Shown here: positions 27,623 to 36,909 of the stretch, in pieces
How the letters are laid out: each line of letters opens with the position of its first letter
How positions within the stretch are numbered: the first letter of the stretch is position 1
NCBI RefSeq assembly: GCF_000243235.1
Contig: NZ_JH594606.1
Coordinates: 1,903,448 to 1,967,447 of the forward strand
From: Gillisia limnaea DSM 15749
GTDB taxonomy: Bacteria > Bacteroidota > Bacteroidia > Flavobacteriales > Flavobacteriaceae
Reading direction: 5' to 3'
DNA length: 64,000 nucleotides
Notes under the pieces: generated by a model
The model's database searches: none
What the model saw: only the letters and a program-made list of their open reading frames with translations
Told to the model about the DNA's origin: nothing
Program-made: the position numbers and the translations under genes

Positions 27623-27651
27623 TATTTCGATTTCAGTTAGAAAAAGAAATG

Positions 27652-27659
27652 TATTTTTG
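27652..27659 (+). promoter_or_regulatory. -7 promoter element of sprE
   Basis: TATTTTTG, 47 nt upstream of the TTG start of sprE at 27707. The -33 region (TTCAG/TTAG) is weak. Confidence 0.4.
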
Positions 27660-27706
27660 AATACTAAACACCTGATATTTTAGTTATTTATTACATCAAG
27701 AACGTA

Positions 27707-30256
27707 TTGATTTTGAATAGAGTTACCTTCAGCGCTTTGTGCCTTATTCTGGTGATCGTGATCTCGGGATGTTCCCGAAAAAAGGACACCTTCATCAACA
27801 GGAACTGGCATGCCGTAAATACAGAGTTTAATACGCTCTACAACGGTAATCTTGCACTGGAGCAGGGAAAAGAACAGGTAGCCAGTTCTTACAATGAAAA
27901 TTTCTGGGAAATACTTCCTGTGGAACGTATGCAGTTTTCTGAAGAGATTGTCCTTCCGGGCACTAATAGAAATGAATTCTTTCAGGCTGCAGAAGTAAAA
28001 GCCACAAAAGCGATTCAAAAGCACTCCATGCTTATCAAGGGAAGAGAGAAAAATCCACAAATAGATGAGGCCTATCTTTTACTGGGAAAAGCCAGGTATT
28101 ATGACCAGCGGTTTATTCCGGCGCTGGAGGCTTTCAATTACATTCTTTTTAAATATCCCGCAGGAAATACCATTAACCACGCACAGATTTGGAGGGAAAA
28201 AACCAATATCCGGTTACAAAATACCAGTCTGGCCATTAAAAACCTGAAAAGGATTCTTAAAGCCGAAACCCTGAAAGATCAGGATCTTGCAGATGCTAAT
28301 GCGATGCTCGCCCAGGCTTATATTAACATGGGTTCCCTGGACAGCGCTTTGGTGCCAATAAGGAAAGCGGCCGATTTCACTAAAAAAGACGAAGAAAAGG
28401 GCAGGTTTCATTTTATAGAAGCGCAACTATACAATCAATTACAAAAAAGAGACAGCGCCAATTTTGCCCTTGAAAAGGTTATAGAACTAAACCGAAGAAT
28501 CCCCAGGGAATATTTGATTCACGCAGAATTGGGAAAAGCCAGGAATTTTAATTTTTCTCAACAGGATCATTTAGCGCTTTTTGAACAGTTAAAAGAACTG
28601 GAGGAAAATCGTGAAAACAGACCTTTTATGGATAAGATCTATTTTCAGTTCGCCGAATACTACAATCATCTGGACTCGATAGATCTTGCGACAAATTATT
28701 ATAATAAATCCCTGAAAGCATCTTCAACCGATACTTTTCTCCAGTCTGTAAACTATGAGACCTTGGGGAATATCTATTTTGAAAATGCCGATTACCGGCT
28801 TGCGGGAACTTACTATGACAGTACACTTACCAAAATCCCAACCTATACAAGGGATTATTTTTTTATAAAGCGAAAGCGTGACAACCTTCAGGAAGTGATC
28901 TTATATGAAGATATTGCTGAAAAAAATGACAGTATTCTCAGGCTCGTTACTATGGGCGATGAAGAAAGACTGATTTTTTTCACTTCCTATACGGATGGTT
29001 TAAAGGAAGCAGCCATTGCAGAAGCTAAAAAAGGAAACATCCCGGAGCAAGTTCCCATTTCACGCATTCCAACCGGACCGGGAATGCCGCCCGCTTTAGG
29101 AGGGCCCAACGCAGGAAGTAATACGTTTTATTTTTATAACCCGGTACGCGTAGCGAATGGAATGCGGGATTTTTTGCAAACCTGGGGTAGCAGAGAATTA
29201 AAAGACAATTGGCGTCTGGATTCAGGGAATGCAACCAGCTTAAGCACGGAAGCGCTGGATGATGTTTCAAACCTTATAATAGCCAATAACCCACAATTTG
29301 ATCCACAAACCTATCTGGAACAAGTTCCCCGGGATCCTAAAATAATAGACAGTATCGCTGCTCAGCGAAATGATGCTTATTACCGGTTAGGATTGATATA
29401 CAAGGAGAAATTTGGTGAAAATGAATTGGCTTTAAATAAATTTAAGGCTTTACTGGGTTTTACATTCGAGGAAAGATTGGTGGTTCCGTCAACTTATTAT
29501 TTATATCAAATCTATCTGGAGGAAGCAAATCTTTCCGAAGCTGAAAAATATAAACAGTTGGTTCTAACGAACTATAGCGATTCAAGATATGCTGCCAGCA
29601 TAAGAAATCCGGGGTTGGCCGTAGAACTTGATGATGAGGTTAAAGATAAATACCTTGAACTTTACGGTTTTTTTGAAGAAGGTAATTATGTTGAGGTTTT
29701 AGAGCTGAGCGAAGGCTATTTAGAGAAGTATCGGGATGAAGATATTTTACCAAAAATTAGCCTGCTAAAAGCGATGGCAACAGGCCGTTTATATGGATTT
29801 GAAGCCTATAAAGAAGCTTTGTTGCAGGTGGCTACCAATTATCCCCAAACAGAATCCGGGAAAAAAGCACAGGATTTATATAATACATCACTTCCAAAAC
29901 TGGCGAATAAGGAATTTCAGTTAACTGCTGAAAACAACCTTAAATTGCTTTATATTTTCAATAATGAGGAAAAACCCGAGGCACTTGAGCTGAAAGAAAA
30001 AATCGAACTTGCCATAACAGACCTTGGTTACTCCAAACTTTCAACTTCGGTAGATGTGTATTCTGCAGACAGCATTTTTGTAGTGGTGCATAAAGTTGCA
30101 GATATTAGCAAAGCAGAAGGATTTTCAGAGTTATTGAGGATCAACAAAAAGTATAATCTTCAGAAAATACCTGTGATTATCGCTTCAGAAAATTACAGAA
30201 TTGTTCAGCTTCATAAAAATTTAGAAGCTTATATTGAATTAAAAGAAAAACAATAA
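27707..30256 (+). CDS. sprE: SprE/PorW, TPR lipoprotein of the type IX secretion and gliding system
   Basis: 849 residues. Lipoprotein signal peptide with Cys22 in VISGCSRKK, then the family-typical NRNWHAVNTEFNTLYNGNLA and many TPR helices (LLGKARYYDQRFIPALEAFNYIL, DANAMLAQAYINMGSLDSAL shown in part). In Flavobacterium johnsoniae SprE and in Porphyromonas PorW are needed for type IX secretion. No ATG lies near the lipobox; the best starts are TTG at 27707 or 27713. It is upstream of bactofilin by 11 bp. Confidence 0.85.
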   Translation: MILNRVTFSALCLILVIVISGCSRKKDTFINRNWHAVNTEFNTLYNGNLALEQGKEQVASSYNENFWEILPVERMQFSEEIVLPGTNRNEFFQAAEVKATKAIQKHSMLIKGREKNPQIDEAYLLLGKARYYDQRFIPALEAFNYILFKYPAGNTINHAQIWREKTNIRLQNTSLAIKNLKRILKAETLKDQDLADANAMLAQAYINMGSLDSALVPIRKAADFTKKDEEKGRFHFIEAQLYNQLQKRDSANFALEKVIELNRRIPREYLIHAELGKARNFNFSQQDHLALFEQLKELEENRENRPFMDKIYFQFAEYYNHLDSIDLATNYYNKSLKASSTDTFLQSVNYETLGNIYFENADYRLAGTYYDSTLTKIPTYTRDYFFIKRKRDNLQEVILYEDIAEKNDSILRLVTMGDEERLIFFTSYTDGLKEAAIAEAKKGNIPEQVPISRIPTGPGMPPALGGPNAGSNTFYFYNPVRVANGMRDFLQTWGSRELKDNWRLDSGNATSLSTEALDDVSNLIIANNPQFDPQTYLEQVPRDPKIIDSIAAQRNDAYYRLGLIYKEKFGENELALNKFKALLGFTFEERLVVPSTYYLYQIYLEEANLSEAEKYKQLVLTNYSDSRYAASIRNPGLAVELDDEVKDKYLELYGFFEEGNYVEVLELSEGYLEKYRDEDILPKISLLKAMATGRLYGFEAYKEALLQVATNYPQTESGKKAQDLYNTSLPKLANKEFQLTAENNLKLLYIFNNEEKPEALELKEKIELAITDLGYSKLSTSVDVYSADSIFVVVHKVADISKAEGFSELLRINKKYNLQKIPVIIASENYRIVQLHKNLEAYIELKEKQ

Positions 30257-30267
30257 ACCCAAATTTT

Positions 30268-30678
30268 ATGTTTTCAAATCAAAAAAAATCAAAGTTCACT
30301 CCGGAAATTAGCAAAGAGCAAAACCGGATCTCTGCAGGAACAATCATTACCGGTGATATTGAAGCAAAAGGGGGATTTAGAGTAGAAGGGACCCTAAAAG
30401 GAACCTTGAAAACCTCCGGGAAAGTAGTAATAAGTAAAGGTGGATTTATACAGGGTAATTTAGATTGCCAGAATGCAGATTTTGAAGGGAAATTTTCAGG
30501 AAAGCTAACGGTTCATGAGACCCTCACTCTAAGATCTTCCGCAGTTATTGAAGGGGAAGTGATTTCCGGGAAACTTTCGATAGAACCCGGAGCAGCCTTT
30601 AACGCATCCTGCGAGATGAAAGGCACTTTAAAAAACATCAAAAAGGATGAGCAAAAACAAAACGAACGATCCGCTTAA
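30268..30678 (+). CDS. Bactofilin (polymer-forming cytoskeletal protein)
   Basis: 136 residues. After a polar N terminus the core is a right-handed beta-helix built from short repeats: GTIITGDIEAKGGFRVEGTLKGTL, then KVVISKGGFIQGNLDCQNADFEG read in parts. Bactofilins form non-polar filaments that scaffold peptidoglycan enzymes or other envelope complexes. The gene overlaps atpZ by 32 bp, unusual for unrelated functions, and follows sprE. Confidence 0.93.
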   Translation: MFSNQKKSKFTPEISKEQNRISAGTIITGDIEAKGGFRVEGTLKGTLKTSGKVVISKGGFIQGNLDCQNADFEGKFSGKLTVHETLTLRSSAVIEGEVISGKLSIEPGAAFNASCEMKGTLKNIKKDEQKQNERSA

Positions 30679-30874
30679 TAAATACCTGGAATTTGTAAAC
30701 ATCGCTTTTCAAATGGGGATTATAATAGCAGCCGGCGTATTGCTTGGAATTTGGCTGGATAAAAAAGTTCCCAACGATTTTTCCGGCTTTACAATTGGAG
30801 TTTCCCTTTTGGGGGTTTTTATTGCGCTATATCAGGTGATACGAAGGGTGATGAAAATGAGCAAGGAAGATTAA
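30647..30874 (+). CDS. atpZ: AtpZ/AtpI-family protein
   Basis: 75 residues with two membrane helices (about residues 20-37 and 46-62). The GIWLDKKVPNDFSGFTIGV hairpin is the AtpZ/AtpI pattern. These proteins sit ahead of ATP-synthase genes and help assembly or magnesium handling of the F0 part. It overlaps bactofilin by 32 bp and leads to the atp genes. Confidence 0.85.
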   Translation: MSKNKTNDPLNKYLEFVNIAFQMGIIIAAGVLLGIWLDKKVPNDFSGFTIGVSLLGVFIALYQVIRRVMKMSKED

Positions 30875-30886
30875 AAGAACAATGAA

Positions 30887-30967
30887 ATGAGCACAACGAA
30901 AACAATTACTGATAAAGATATGCGAATTGTATATCACCGCTTAAAAAGAATGAATTGCTACATATGA
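30887..30967 (+). CDS. Possible 26-codon small ORF in the atp leader
   Basis: ATG at 30887 reads MSTTKTITDKDMRIVYHRLK and six more residues to a TGA that overlaps the ATG of the next gene (ATATGA). The overlap and the position between atpZ and the DUF6168 gene suggest translational coupling. The peptide is basic with no membrane helix. Codon evidence is too short to be decisive, so it may be chance. Confidence 0.3.
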   Translation: MSTTKTITDKDMRIVYHRLKRMNCYI

Positions 30968-31350
30968 AACAACAACTACTCGGTTTTTTAAAATTATTTA
31001 TTCCATTTTCAATAGTTTTATTTATAATTCAATTCCTGGTAATAAATTTTGTGCTGGAGGACATCGATTTTTATTACAGCACCTGGGCAATTTACTCCTT
31101 TCATATTTTAGCCACTTTCATCATTTATCTAGTGCTTGTTTTAATACATAAGAATTTTAGAGATAATACTGGTTTTGCCTTCATGGGGGGCAGTCTTCTA
31201 AAAATGTTAGCCGCAGTGTTGTTTTTACTTCCTATGATGCTAAAGAATCAGGATTATCGTTTCATTAATTTGCTTTCCTTTTTTATCCCTTATTTTCTTT
31301 ATTTAATTTTTGAAACTATTTATGCAGTACGCCTAATAAATTCCAAATAA
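30964..31350 (+). CDS. DUF6168/AtpI-like small membrane protein
   Basis: 128 residues from ATG 30964 (the frame opens at a TTG three codons earlier, less likely). Four membrane helices, at about residues 9-28, 42-62, 73-90 and 100-120. The architecture and location just before atpB resemble AtpI-type proteins, and I recall the flavobacterial form as DUF6168. Role probably in ATP-synthase assembly, by position. Confidence 0.65.
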   Translation: MKQQLLGFLKLFIPFSIVLFIIQFLVINFVLEDIDFYYSTWAIYSFHILATFIIYLVLVLIHKNFRDNTGFAFMGGSLLKMLAAVLFLLPMMLKNQDYRFINLLSFFIPYFLYLIFETIYAVRLINSK

Positions 31351-31433
31351 CTATTTGTGTTTCAAAGCCATCAAAAAATTGTGGATTCAATCAAAAAAAT
31401 GAGATGTTAGCTTTTAGATAAAAATTAAAAGTA

Positions 31434-31441
31434 TACCTTTG
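31434..31441 (+). promoter_or_regulatory. -7 promoter element of atpB operon
   Basis: TACCTTTG, 42 nt before the atpB ATG at 31484. It lies over an in-frame TTG (31439) that could otherwise be taken as an upstream start, which argues for the ATG. No good -33 TTG. Confidence 0.5.
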
Positions 31442-31483
31442 CACGGAAATTTTGAGCACCCATTTATTAAGTTTAACAGAACT

Positions 31484-32569
31484 ATGATAGCACAAAAATC
31501 TTTTAAGATTATAGTGGTTTTTGCACTCGCTTTAATTCCTTTATTTTCTTTTTCTCAGGAGGAAGGTAGTATAATTAAAGAAAAAGCAGAAAAATTCAAT
31601 GCTACCGATATGATTATGCATCATATTGGCGACTCTCATGGATGGCATTTCTTTGGATCTGGAGAAAATTCTTTCACCATTCCACTTCCTGTAATTCTAT
31701 TTACCGATAATGGGATGGTTTCGTTTATGTCCAGTGAATTTCATCACGATACAGAAGGTGAATATATCGTTGAGAAAGACGGAATGCAATTCGTGAATTA
31801 CCATGAAAAAATTTACAGGCTTGATGAAGGTGCAGCATCTCTAAATTTTGATGAAGACCATAATGCGGTAAATGCAAGCAAACCCTGGGATTTTTCGATT
31901 ACCAAAAATGTGGCAGCTATGTTTTTAACAGTTATTTTGATGCTGTTATTTTTCTTTTCCCTTGCTCGCTATCATAAAAAAAATACTGCGGCCCCTTCTG
32001 GTTTTAACAATGCGATGGAAGCATTGGTTTTATTTGTACGAGATGAAATTGCAATCCCACAAATTGGGGAGAAAAAATATATGAAGTTTATGCCTTTTCT
32101 TTTAACGGTATTCTTCTTTATCTGGATTACGAACATTTTAGGATTACTTCCAGGAGCTGCGAACGTTACCGGAAATATTGCGGTTACAGTATCCCTTGGA
32201 TTGTTTACCCTGGCATTGATAATAGTGAACGGAAACAGGGAATTCTGGAAACATACCTTCTGGATGCCGGGAATACCTACTTTTGTGAAGCCTATTTTAG
32301 CAATAGTAGAAGTGATGGGATTAATTATTAAGCCTTTAGCTTTAATGATTCGTTTGTTTGCAAACATCACAGCAGGTCATATTATTATTCTAAGTTTATT
32401 AGGACTTATTTTTATATTGGAAAGTGCAGGAGTTGCCGGAATTTCCGTGCCATTTGCACTGTTCATCACCGTTTTGGAATTGCTGGTTGCATTCCTTCAA
32501 GCGTTCATTTTTACAATACTGTCGGCCCTGTTCATAGGGATGGCGGTTGCGGAACATGAACATCATTAA
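31484..32569 (+). CDS. atpB: ATP synthase F0 subunit a
   Basis: 361 residues from ATG 31484. A Sec-type signal peptide ends near FSFSQ (residue 24) and precedes a periplasmic His/Asp-rich domain of about 110 residues, the long form usual in Bacteroidota. The membrane core carries the essential arginine in LALMIRLFANITAGH, plus VEVMGLIIKPLAL. It forms the proton half-channels against the c-ring. Next gene is atpE after 24 bp. Confidence 0.96.
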   Translation: MIAQKSFKIIVVFALALIPLFSFSQEEGSIIKEKAEKFNATDMIMHHIGDSHGWHFFGSGENSFTIPLPVILFTDNGMVSFMSSEFHHDTEGEYIVEKDGMQFVNYHEKIYRLDEGAASLNFDEDHNAVNASKPWDFSITKNVAAMFLTVILMLLFFFSLARYHKKNTAAPSGFNNAMEALVLFVRDEIAIPQIGEKKYMKFMPFLLTVFFFIWITNILGLLPGAANVTGNIAVTVSLGLFTLALIIVNGNREFWKHTFWMPGIPTFVKPILAIVEVMGLIIKPLALMIRLFANITAGHIIILSLLGLIFILESAGVAGISVPFALFITVLELLVAFLQAFIFTILSALFIGMAVAEHEHH

Positions 32570-32575
32570 TTTTAA

Positions 32576-32824
<249 letters not shown>

Positions 32825-32838
32825 TCTTAAGTTTTAAG

Positions 32839-32871
32839 AACCTACTCGTAACGGTTGGTTACGAGTAGGTT
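32839..32871 (+). other. Perfect 14-bp hairpin between atpE and atpF
   Basis: Left arm AACCTACTCGTAAC, 5-nt loop GGTTG, right arm GTTACGAGTAGGTT. There is no long T-run after it (only TTT before AAATG), so it is a poor terminator and better explained as an mRNA processing or stability element, or a partial attenuator, between the high-copy subunit c gene and the rest of the operon. Confidence 0.75.
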
Positions 32872-32916
32872 TTAAATGTTATTTTGAATTAAAAGGAATT
32901 ATATATAACAATCATT

Positions 32917-33411
32917 ATGGATTTAATTACTCCTGAAATAGGCTTGTTCTTTTGGCAAACCATCGTCTTTTTAGTATTGATCATCCTTATGGCAAAATTT
33001 GCCTGGAAACCAATTCTTGGTGCCGTTAAGACTCGTGAAGATTCTATAAATGACGCATTAGCCTCTGCTGAAAACGCAAAAAAGGAAATGCAGAATTTGA
33101 AAGCCGATAATGAAAAATTGTTGCAGGAAGCAAGAATTGAACGGGATGCACTTCTAAGAGAAGCCAGAGAAATAAAGGATAAAATGATTGCCGATGCTGG
33201 TGCAGAAGCTCAGGAAAAGGCTAATCATATAGTTGCTCAGGCTCAAACCACCATTCAGAATGAAAAGAATGCTGCAATGGCTGATATCAAAAATCAGGTT
33301 GCAAGTTTGTCTATTGAGATCGCTGAGAAAGTTGTTCGTGAAGAATTATCCAATAAGGATAAGCAACGAAAACTTGTTGAAGTGATGTTGGATGATGTTA
33401 CGTTAAATTAG
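32917..33411 (+). CDS. atpF: ATP synthase F0 subunit b
   Basis: 164 residues. One N-terminal membrane helix (about residues 9-26, FFWQTIVFLVLIILMAKFAW) followed by a long Ala/Glu/Lys-rich coiled coil that forms the peripheral stalk. Contains KAAWKPI-like AWKPILGAVKTRED after the helix. Starts 92 bp after atpE, the hairpin region lying between, and is 4 bp from atpH. Confidence 0.95.
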   Translation: MDLITPEIGLFFWQTIVFLVLIILMAKFAWKPILGAVKTREDSINDALASAENAKKEMQNLKADNEKLLQEARIERDALLREAREIKDKMIADAGAEAQEKANHIVAQAQTTIQNEKNAAMADIKNQVASLSIEIAEKVVREELSNKDKQRKLVEVMLDDVTLN

Positions 33412-33415
33412 AGTT

Positions 33416-33970
33416 ATGAAAGGAACAAGAGTTTCTCTAAGATATGCAAAGGCGATTTTGGATCTTGCAAAAGATCAGAATTCCGCAGATGTTGTTAATG
33501 GCGATATGCAAACAATCTTCAAAACTATTATCGGCAGTGAGGATCTACAGGATGCACTTTCAAGCCCTGTTATCAAAGGTGGCATTAAAAAAAATGTTTT
33601 AAAGGAGATCTTTAGTGATGCACATGCTATTACCCTGGGTTCTTTTGATATTCTTATAGAAAATAACCGGATCGCTATTTTAAAGGCAGTTGCTCAAAAA
33701 TATACTTTTTTGTATAATGAGATGAACCACGTTCAGCTAGCAACGGTGACAACCGCAATTCCATTGGATGAAGCGCTGGAGGAAAAAATATTGCTCAAGG
33801 TAAAAGAACTTACCGGTAGCGGTGCAACTATAGAAAACCTTGTAGATCCATCTATTATTGGAGGGTTTATCCTTAGAATAGGAGATCTGCAGTACAATGC
33901 AAGTGTTGCTAAAAACCTTAGTAACTTGAAAAGGGAGTTTAAAAACAACACGTATATTTCAAAAATTTAA
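33416..33970 (+). CDS. atpH: ATP synthase F1 subunit delta
   Basis: 184 residues, normal length. Links F1 to the peripheral stalk. Begins GTRVSLRYAKAILDLAKDQN and ends with the family segment IIGGFILRIGDLQYNASV. Co-directional, 4 bp after atpF and 45 bp before atpA. Confidence 0.95.
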   Translation: MKGTRVSLRYAKAILDLAKDQNSADVVNGDMQTIFKTIIGSEDLQDALSSPVIKGGIKKNVLKEIFSDAHAITLGSFDILIENNRIAILKAVAQKYTFLYNEMNHVQLATVTTAIPLDEALEEKILLKVKELTGSGATIENLVDPSIIGGFILRIGDLQYNASVAKNLSNLKREFKNNTYISKI

Positions 33971-34015
33971 TTAAAACAGGTGCGCTGTTGCGTACCAATT
34001 TTATTCTAAATAATT

Positions 34016-35596
34016 ATGGCCGAAGTAAATCCAGCTGAAGTTTCAGCAATATTAAAAAAACAACTTTCAGGTTTTGAAGCGAAAGCTTCTTTAGATGAAG
34101 TAGGAACTGTGCTTACTGTTGGTGATGGTATCGCCCGTATCTATGGTTTAGCCAATGCTCAATATGGGGAATTGGTAGAATTTGAAAGCGGTTTGGAAGG
34201 ACTTGTTCTTAACCTTGAAGAAGATAATGTTGGGGTAGTACTTTTAGGACCTTCCAAGGAGATAAAGGAAGGATCTATAGCGAAAAGAACCCAACGTATC
34301 GCTTCTATAAAAGTTGGTGAGGGAATTTCTGGAAGGGTAATAGATACTCTTGGAAATCCTATAGACGGAAAAGGACCTATTGAAGGAGAAACCTTTGAGA
34401 TGCCACTGGAACGTAAAGCTCCGGGTGTTATCTACCGTCAACCTGTAACCGAACCTATGCAAACTGGAATCAAAGCTATTGATGCGATGGTACCAGTTGG
34501 AAGAGGTCAAAGGGAATTGGTAATTGGTGACCGTCAAACAGGGAAAACTGCTGTTTGCATCGATACTATTTTGAATCAAAAAGAATTTTACGATGCCGGA
34601 AAACCGGTATATTGTATCTATGTTGCCATTGGCCAGAAGGCTTCTACCGTTGCAGGTATTGTAAAGGTATTAGAGGATAAAGGTGCTTTGGCATATACTA
34701 CCATTGTTGCTGCAAATGCATCAGACCCTGCTCCTATGCAGGTGTATGCGCCATTCGCAGGAGCTGCTATCGGGGAATATTTTAGAGATACCGGACGTCC
34801 TGCACTAATTGTGTATGATGATTTATCAAAACAGGCAGTAGCTTACCGTGAGGTTTCACTTTTATTACGTCGTCCTCCGGGACGTGAAGCGTATCCTGGT
34901 GATGTTTTCTTTTTGCATTCCAGACTTCTTGAACGTGCAGCGAAGATTATTAACAACGATGAGATCGCCGGTCAAATGAATGATCTTCCGGATTGGATGA
35001 AAGGAAAAGTAAAAGGGGGAGGTTCCTTAACCGCACTTCCAATTATTGAAACTCAGGCTGCCGACGTTTCTGCATATATACCAACCAACGTGATTTCGAT
35101 CACCGATGGTCAAATTTTCTTAACCACAGACCTATTTAACTCGGGGGTTCGTCCTGCGATCGATGTGGGTATTTCTGTGTCACGAGTTGGAGGGAATGCA
35201 CAAATTAAACCTATGAAAAAAGTGGCTGGTACCCTTAAACTGGATCAGGCACAATACCGTGAACTGGAAGCTTTTGCTAAATTTGGATCCGATCTGGATG
35301 CTGCAACGCTAAATGTTATTGAAAGGGGGAAACGTAACGTAGAGATTCTAAAGCAAGCTGAAAATGACCCTTATGCGGTAGAGGATCAGGTTGCGATTAT
35401 TTTTGCCGGAGCAAAAAACCTTCTTAGAAGCGTTCCTGTAGAAAAAGTGAAGGATTTTGAAAGAGATTACCTGGAATATTTGAATGTTAAACATCGTGAT
35501 GTGTTAGACTCTATCAAATCAGGAAAATGGACAGACGAGATCACTGAAACTCTTACCACTGCGGCAAAAGAGCTTTCAGCAAAATTTAAGAACTAG
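34016..35596 (+). CDS. atpA: ATP synthase F1 subunit alpha
   Basis: 526 residues. P-loop [10 protein letters not shown] at about residue 170, the DELSEEDVK-like N-terminal beta barrel region beginning [17 protein letters not shown], and the alpha signature [17 protein letters not shown]. Non-catalytic nucleotide-binding subunit. atpG follows after a 114-bp gap containing a hairpin. atpD and atpC are not next to it, as is usual for this lineage. Confidence 0.98.
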   Translation: MAEVNPAEVSAILKKQLSGFEAKASLDEVGTVLTVGDGIARIYGLANAQYGELVEFESGLEGLVLNLEEDNVGVVLLGPSKEIKEGSIAKRTQRIASIKVGEGISGRVIDTLGNPIDGKGPIEGETFEMPLERKAPGVIYRQPVTEPMQTGIKAIDAMVPVGRGQRELVIGDRQTGKTAVCIDTILNQKEFYDAGKPVYCIYVAIGQKASTVAGIVKVLEDKGALAYTTIVAANASDPAPMQVYAPFAGAAIGEYFRDTGRPALIVYDDLSKQAVAYREVSLLLRRPPGREAYPGDVFFLHSRLLERAAKIINNDEIAGQMNDLPDWMKGKVKGGGSLTALPIIETQAADVSAYIPTNVISITDGQIFLTTDLFNSGVRPAIDVGISVSRVGGNAQIKPMKKVAGTLKLDQAQYRELEAFAKFGSDLDAATLNVIERGKRNVEILKQAENDPYAVEDQVAIIFAGAKNLLRSVPVEKVKDFERDYLEYLNVKHRDVLDSIKSGKWTDEITETLTTAAKELSAKFKN

Positions 35597-35657
35597 TATT
35601 GAGTACAATAATTGGGTTTTCAGCAACTCTGGCTTGTATTTAAAAAATGATTTATAA

Positions 35658-35695
35658 AGTATTGAGCAACTGGTTCACAACAAGTGCTCAATACT
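35658..35695 (+). other. Hairpin in the atpA-atpG gap
   Basis: AGTATTGAGCA (35658-35668) pairs perfectly with TGCTCAATACT (35685-35695). The 7-mer CAATACT is repeated directly after the right arm (CTCAATACTCAATACT), and TATTGAG also occurs just after the atpA stop, so the element may be part of a dispersed AT-rich repeat family. No T-run follows, so it is not a terminator. Confidence 0.65.
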
Positions 35696-35710
35696 CAATA
35701 CTAAAAAAAA

Positions 35711-36571
35711 ATGGCAAACTTAAAAGAATTACGAAGCAGGATAACATCGGTTTCATCAACCATGCAGATTACCAGCGCTATGAAAATGGTGTCGGCTGCA
35801 AAGTTGAGCAAGGCCCAGGATTCCATTACCCAAATGCGTCCTTATTCTGAAAAGTTAACAGAACTGCTTCAAAGTTTAAGCGCAACTCTGGATGATGATA
35901 CCAGCAGTAAATATGCAGAGCAACGCGAGGTTAAAAACGTTTTGATTGTTGCTATCTCCTCAAATCGTGGTTTGGCTGGAGCATTCAATAATAATATTGT
36001 TAAAGGTGTTAGACAAATCGCTGCTGAAAAATACAGCGATAAAAATGTGAGCCTTTATACAATAGGGAAAAAGGCGAGCGATGTATTGAAAAAAGGTTTT
36101 ACCATTTCTAAAACCAACAATGCTATCTACGATAATTTAGATTATGAGCATGTTGCTGTAATCGCCGAAGAATTGATGGAATTGTTTTTGGATGGAACCT
36201 ATGACGAGATCGTATTTGTTTATAACCAGTTCAAAAATGCAGCGACTCAAATTATAACTACAGAGCAATTTTTACCTATCGAGAAATTTGTTACAGACAA
36301 AAATGTAACGTTGGATTATATTTTTGAGCCAACTAAAGTAGAGATTGTTAGGGATTTGATCCCAAAATCTTTGAAAATGCAGCTTTTTAAAGCGATGAGT
36401 GATTCTCAGGCATCAGAGCACGGAGCTCGTATGACAGCAATGCATAAGGCAACAGATAATGCTACCGAATTAAGGGATTCCCTTAAATTATCTTACAATA
36501 AGGCCCGTCAGGCCTCTATTACCAATGAAATTTTGGAAATTGTTGGTGGAGCTGAAGCCTTGAACAATTAG
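35711..36571 (+). CDS. atpG: ATP synthase F1 subunit gamma
   Basis: 286 residues. Central rotor shaft: N-terminal coiled-coil LKELRSRITSVSSTMQITSAMKMVSAAKL read in two parts, and C-terminal ASEHGARMTAMHKATDNATELRDSL also in parts. The last codons (GAA GCC TTG AAC AAT TAG) lie in the first unit of the tandem repeat that continues downstream. Confidence 0.97.
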   Translation: MANLKELRSRITSVSSTMQITSAMKMVSAAKLSKAQDSITQMRPYSEKLTELLQSLSATLDDDTSSKYAEQREVKNVLIVAISSNRGLAGAFNNNIVKGVRQIAAEKYSDKNVSLYTIGKKASDVLKKGFTISKTNNAIYDNLDYEHVAVIAEELMELFLDGTYDEIVFVYNQFKNAATQIITTEQFLPIEKFVTDKNVTLDYIFEPTKVEIVRDLIPKSLKMQLFKAMSDSQASEHGARMTAMHKATDNATELRDSLKLSYNKARQASITNEILEIVGGAEALNN

Positions 36572-36884
36572 ACGCAGCGGTAGCGGAGTCAAATTTTCAC
36601 ATTCTGAAGCCTTGAACAATTAGACGTAGCGGTAGCGGAGTCAAATTTTCACATTCTGAAGCCTTGAACAATTAGACGCAGCGGTAGCGGAGTCAAATTT
36701 TCACATTCTGAAGCCTTGAACAATTAGACGTAGCGGTAGCGGAGTCAAATTTTCACATTCTGAAGCGTTGAACAATTAGACGCAGCGGTAGCGGAGTCAA
36801 ATTTTCACATTCTGAAGCCTTGAACAATTAGACGCAGCGGTAGCGGAGTCAAATTCTCACTTTCTGAAGCGTTGAACAATTAGA
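36554..36884 (+). repeat. 52-bp tandem repeat, 6.4 units, duplicating the atpG 3' end
   Basis: Unit starts with GAAGC(C/G)TTGAACAATTAG at 36554, 36606, 36658, 36710, 36762, 36814 and (partial, 19 bp) 36866. Six full 52-bp copies are 95-100% alike. Unit 1 includes the last codons and stop of atpG. Within each unit GACG(C/T)AGCGGTAGCGGAGTC folds into a small hairpin, and the C/T change keeps a G pair or G-T wobble. Units differ in phase at this position (C,T,C,T,C,C), which suggests dimer duplication. Confidence 0.95.
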
Positions 36885-36909
36885 GTTACACAATGTTTAC
36901 CATATACCG

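Noticed and set aside
35647-35850. 67-codon ORF over the atpA-atpG gap and atpG start
   Set aside because: It overlaps the well-supported atpG start in another frame and reads through the hairpin; it is a frame shadow.
36554-36884. CRISPR array
   Set aside because: The units are nearly identical over all 52 bp and no variable spacers separate them; this is a tandem minisatellite.
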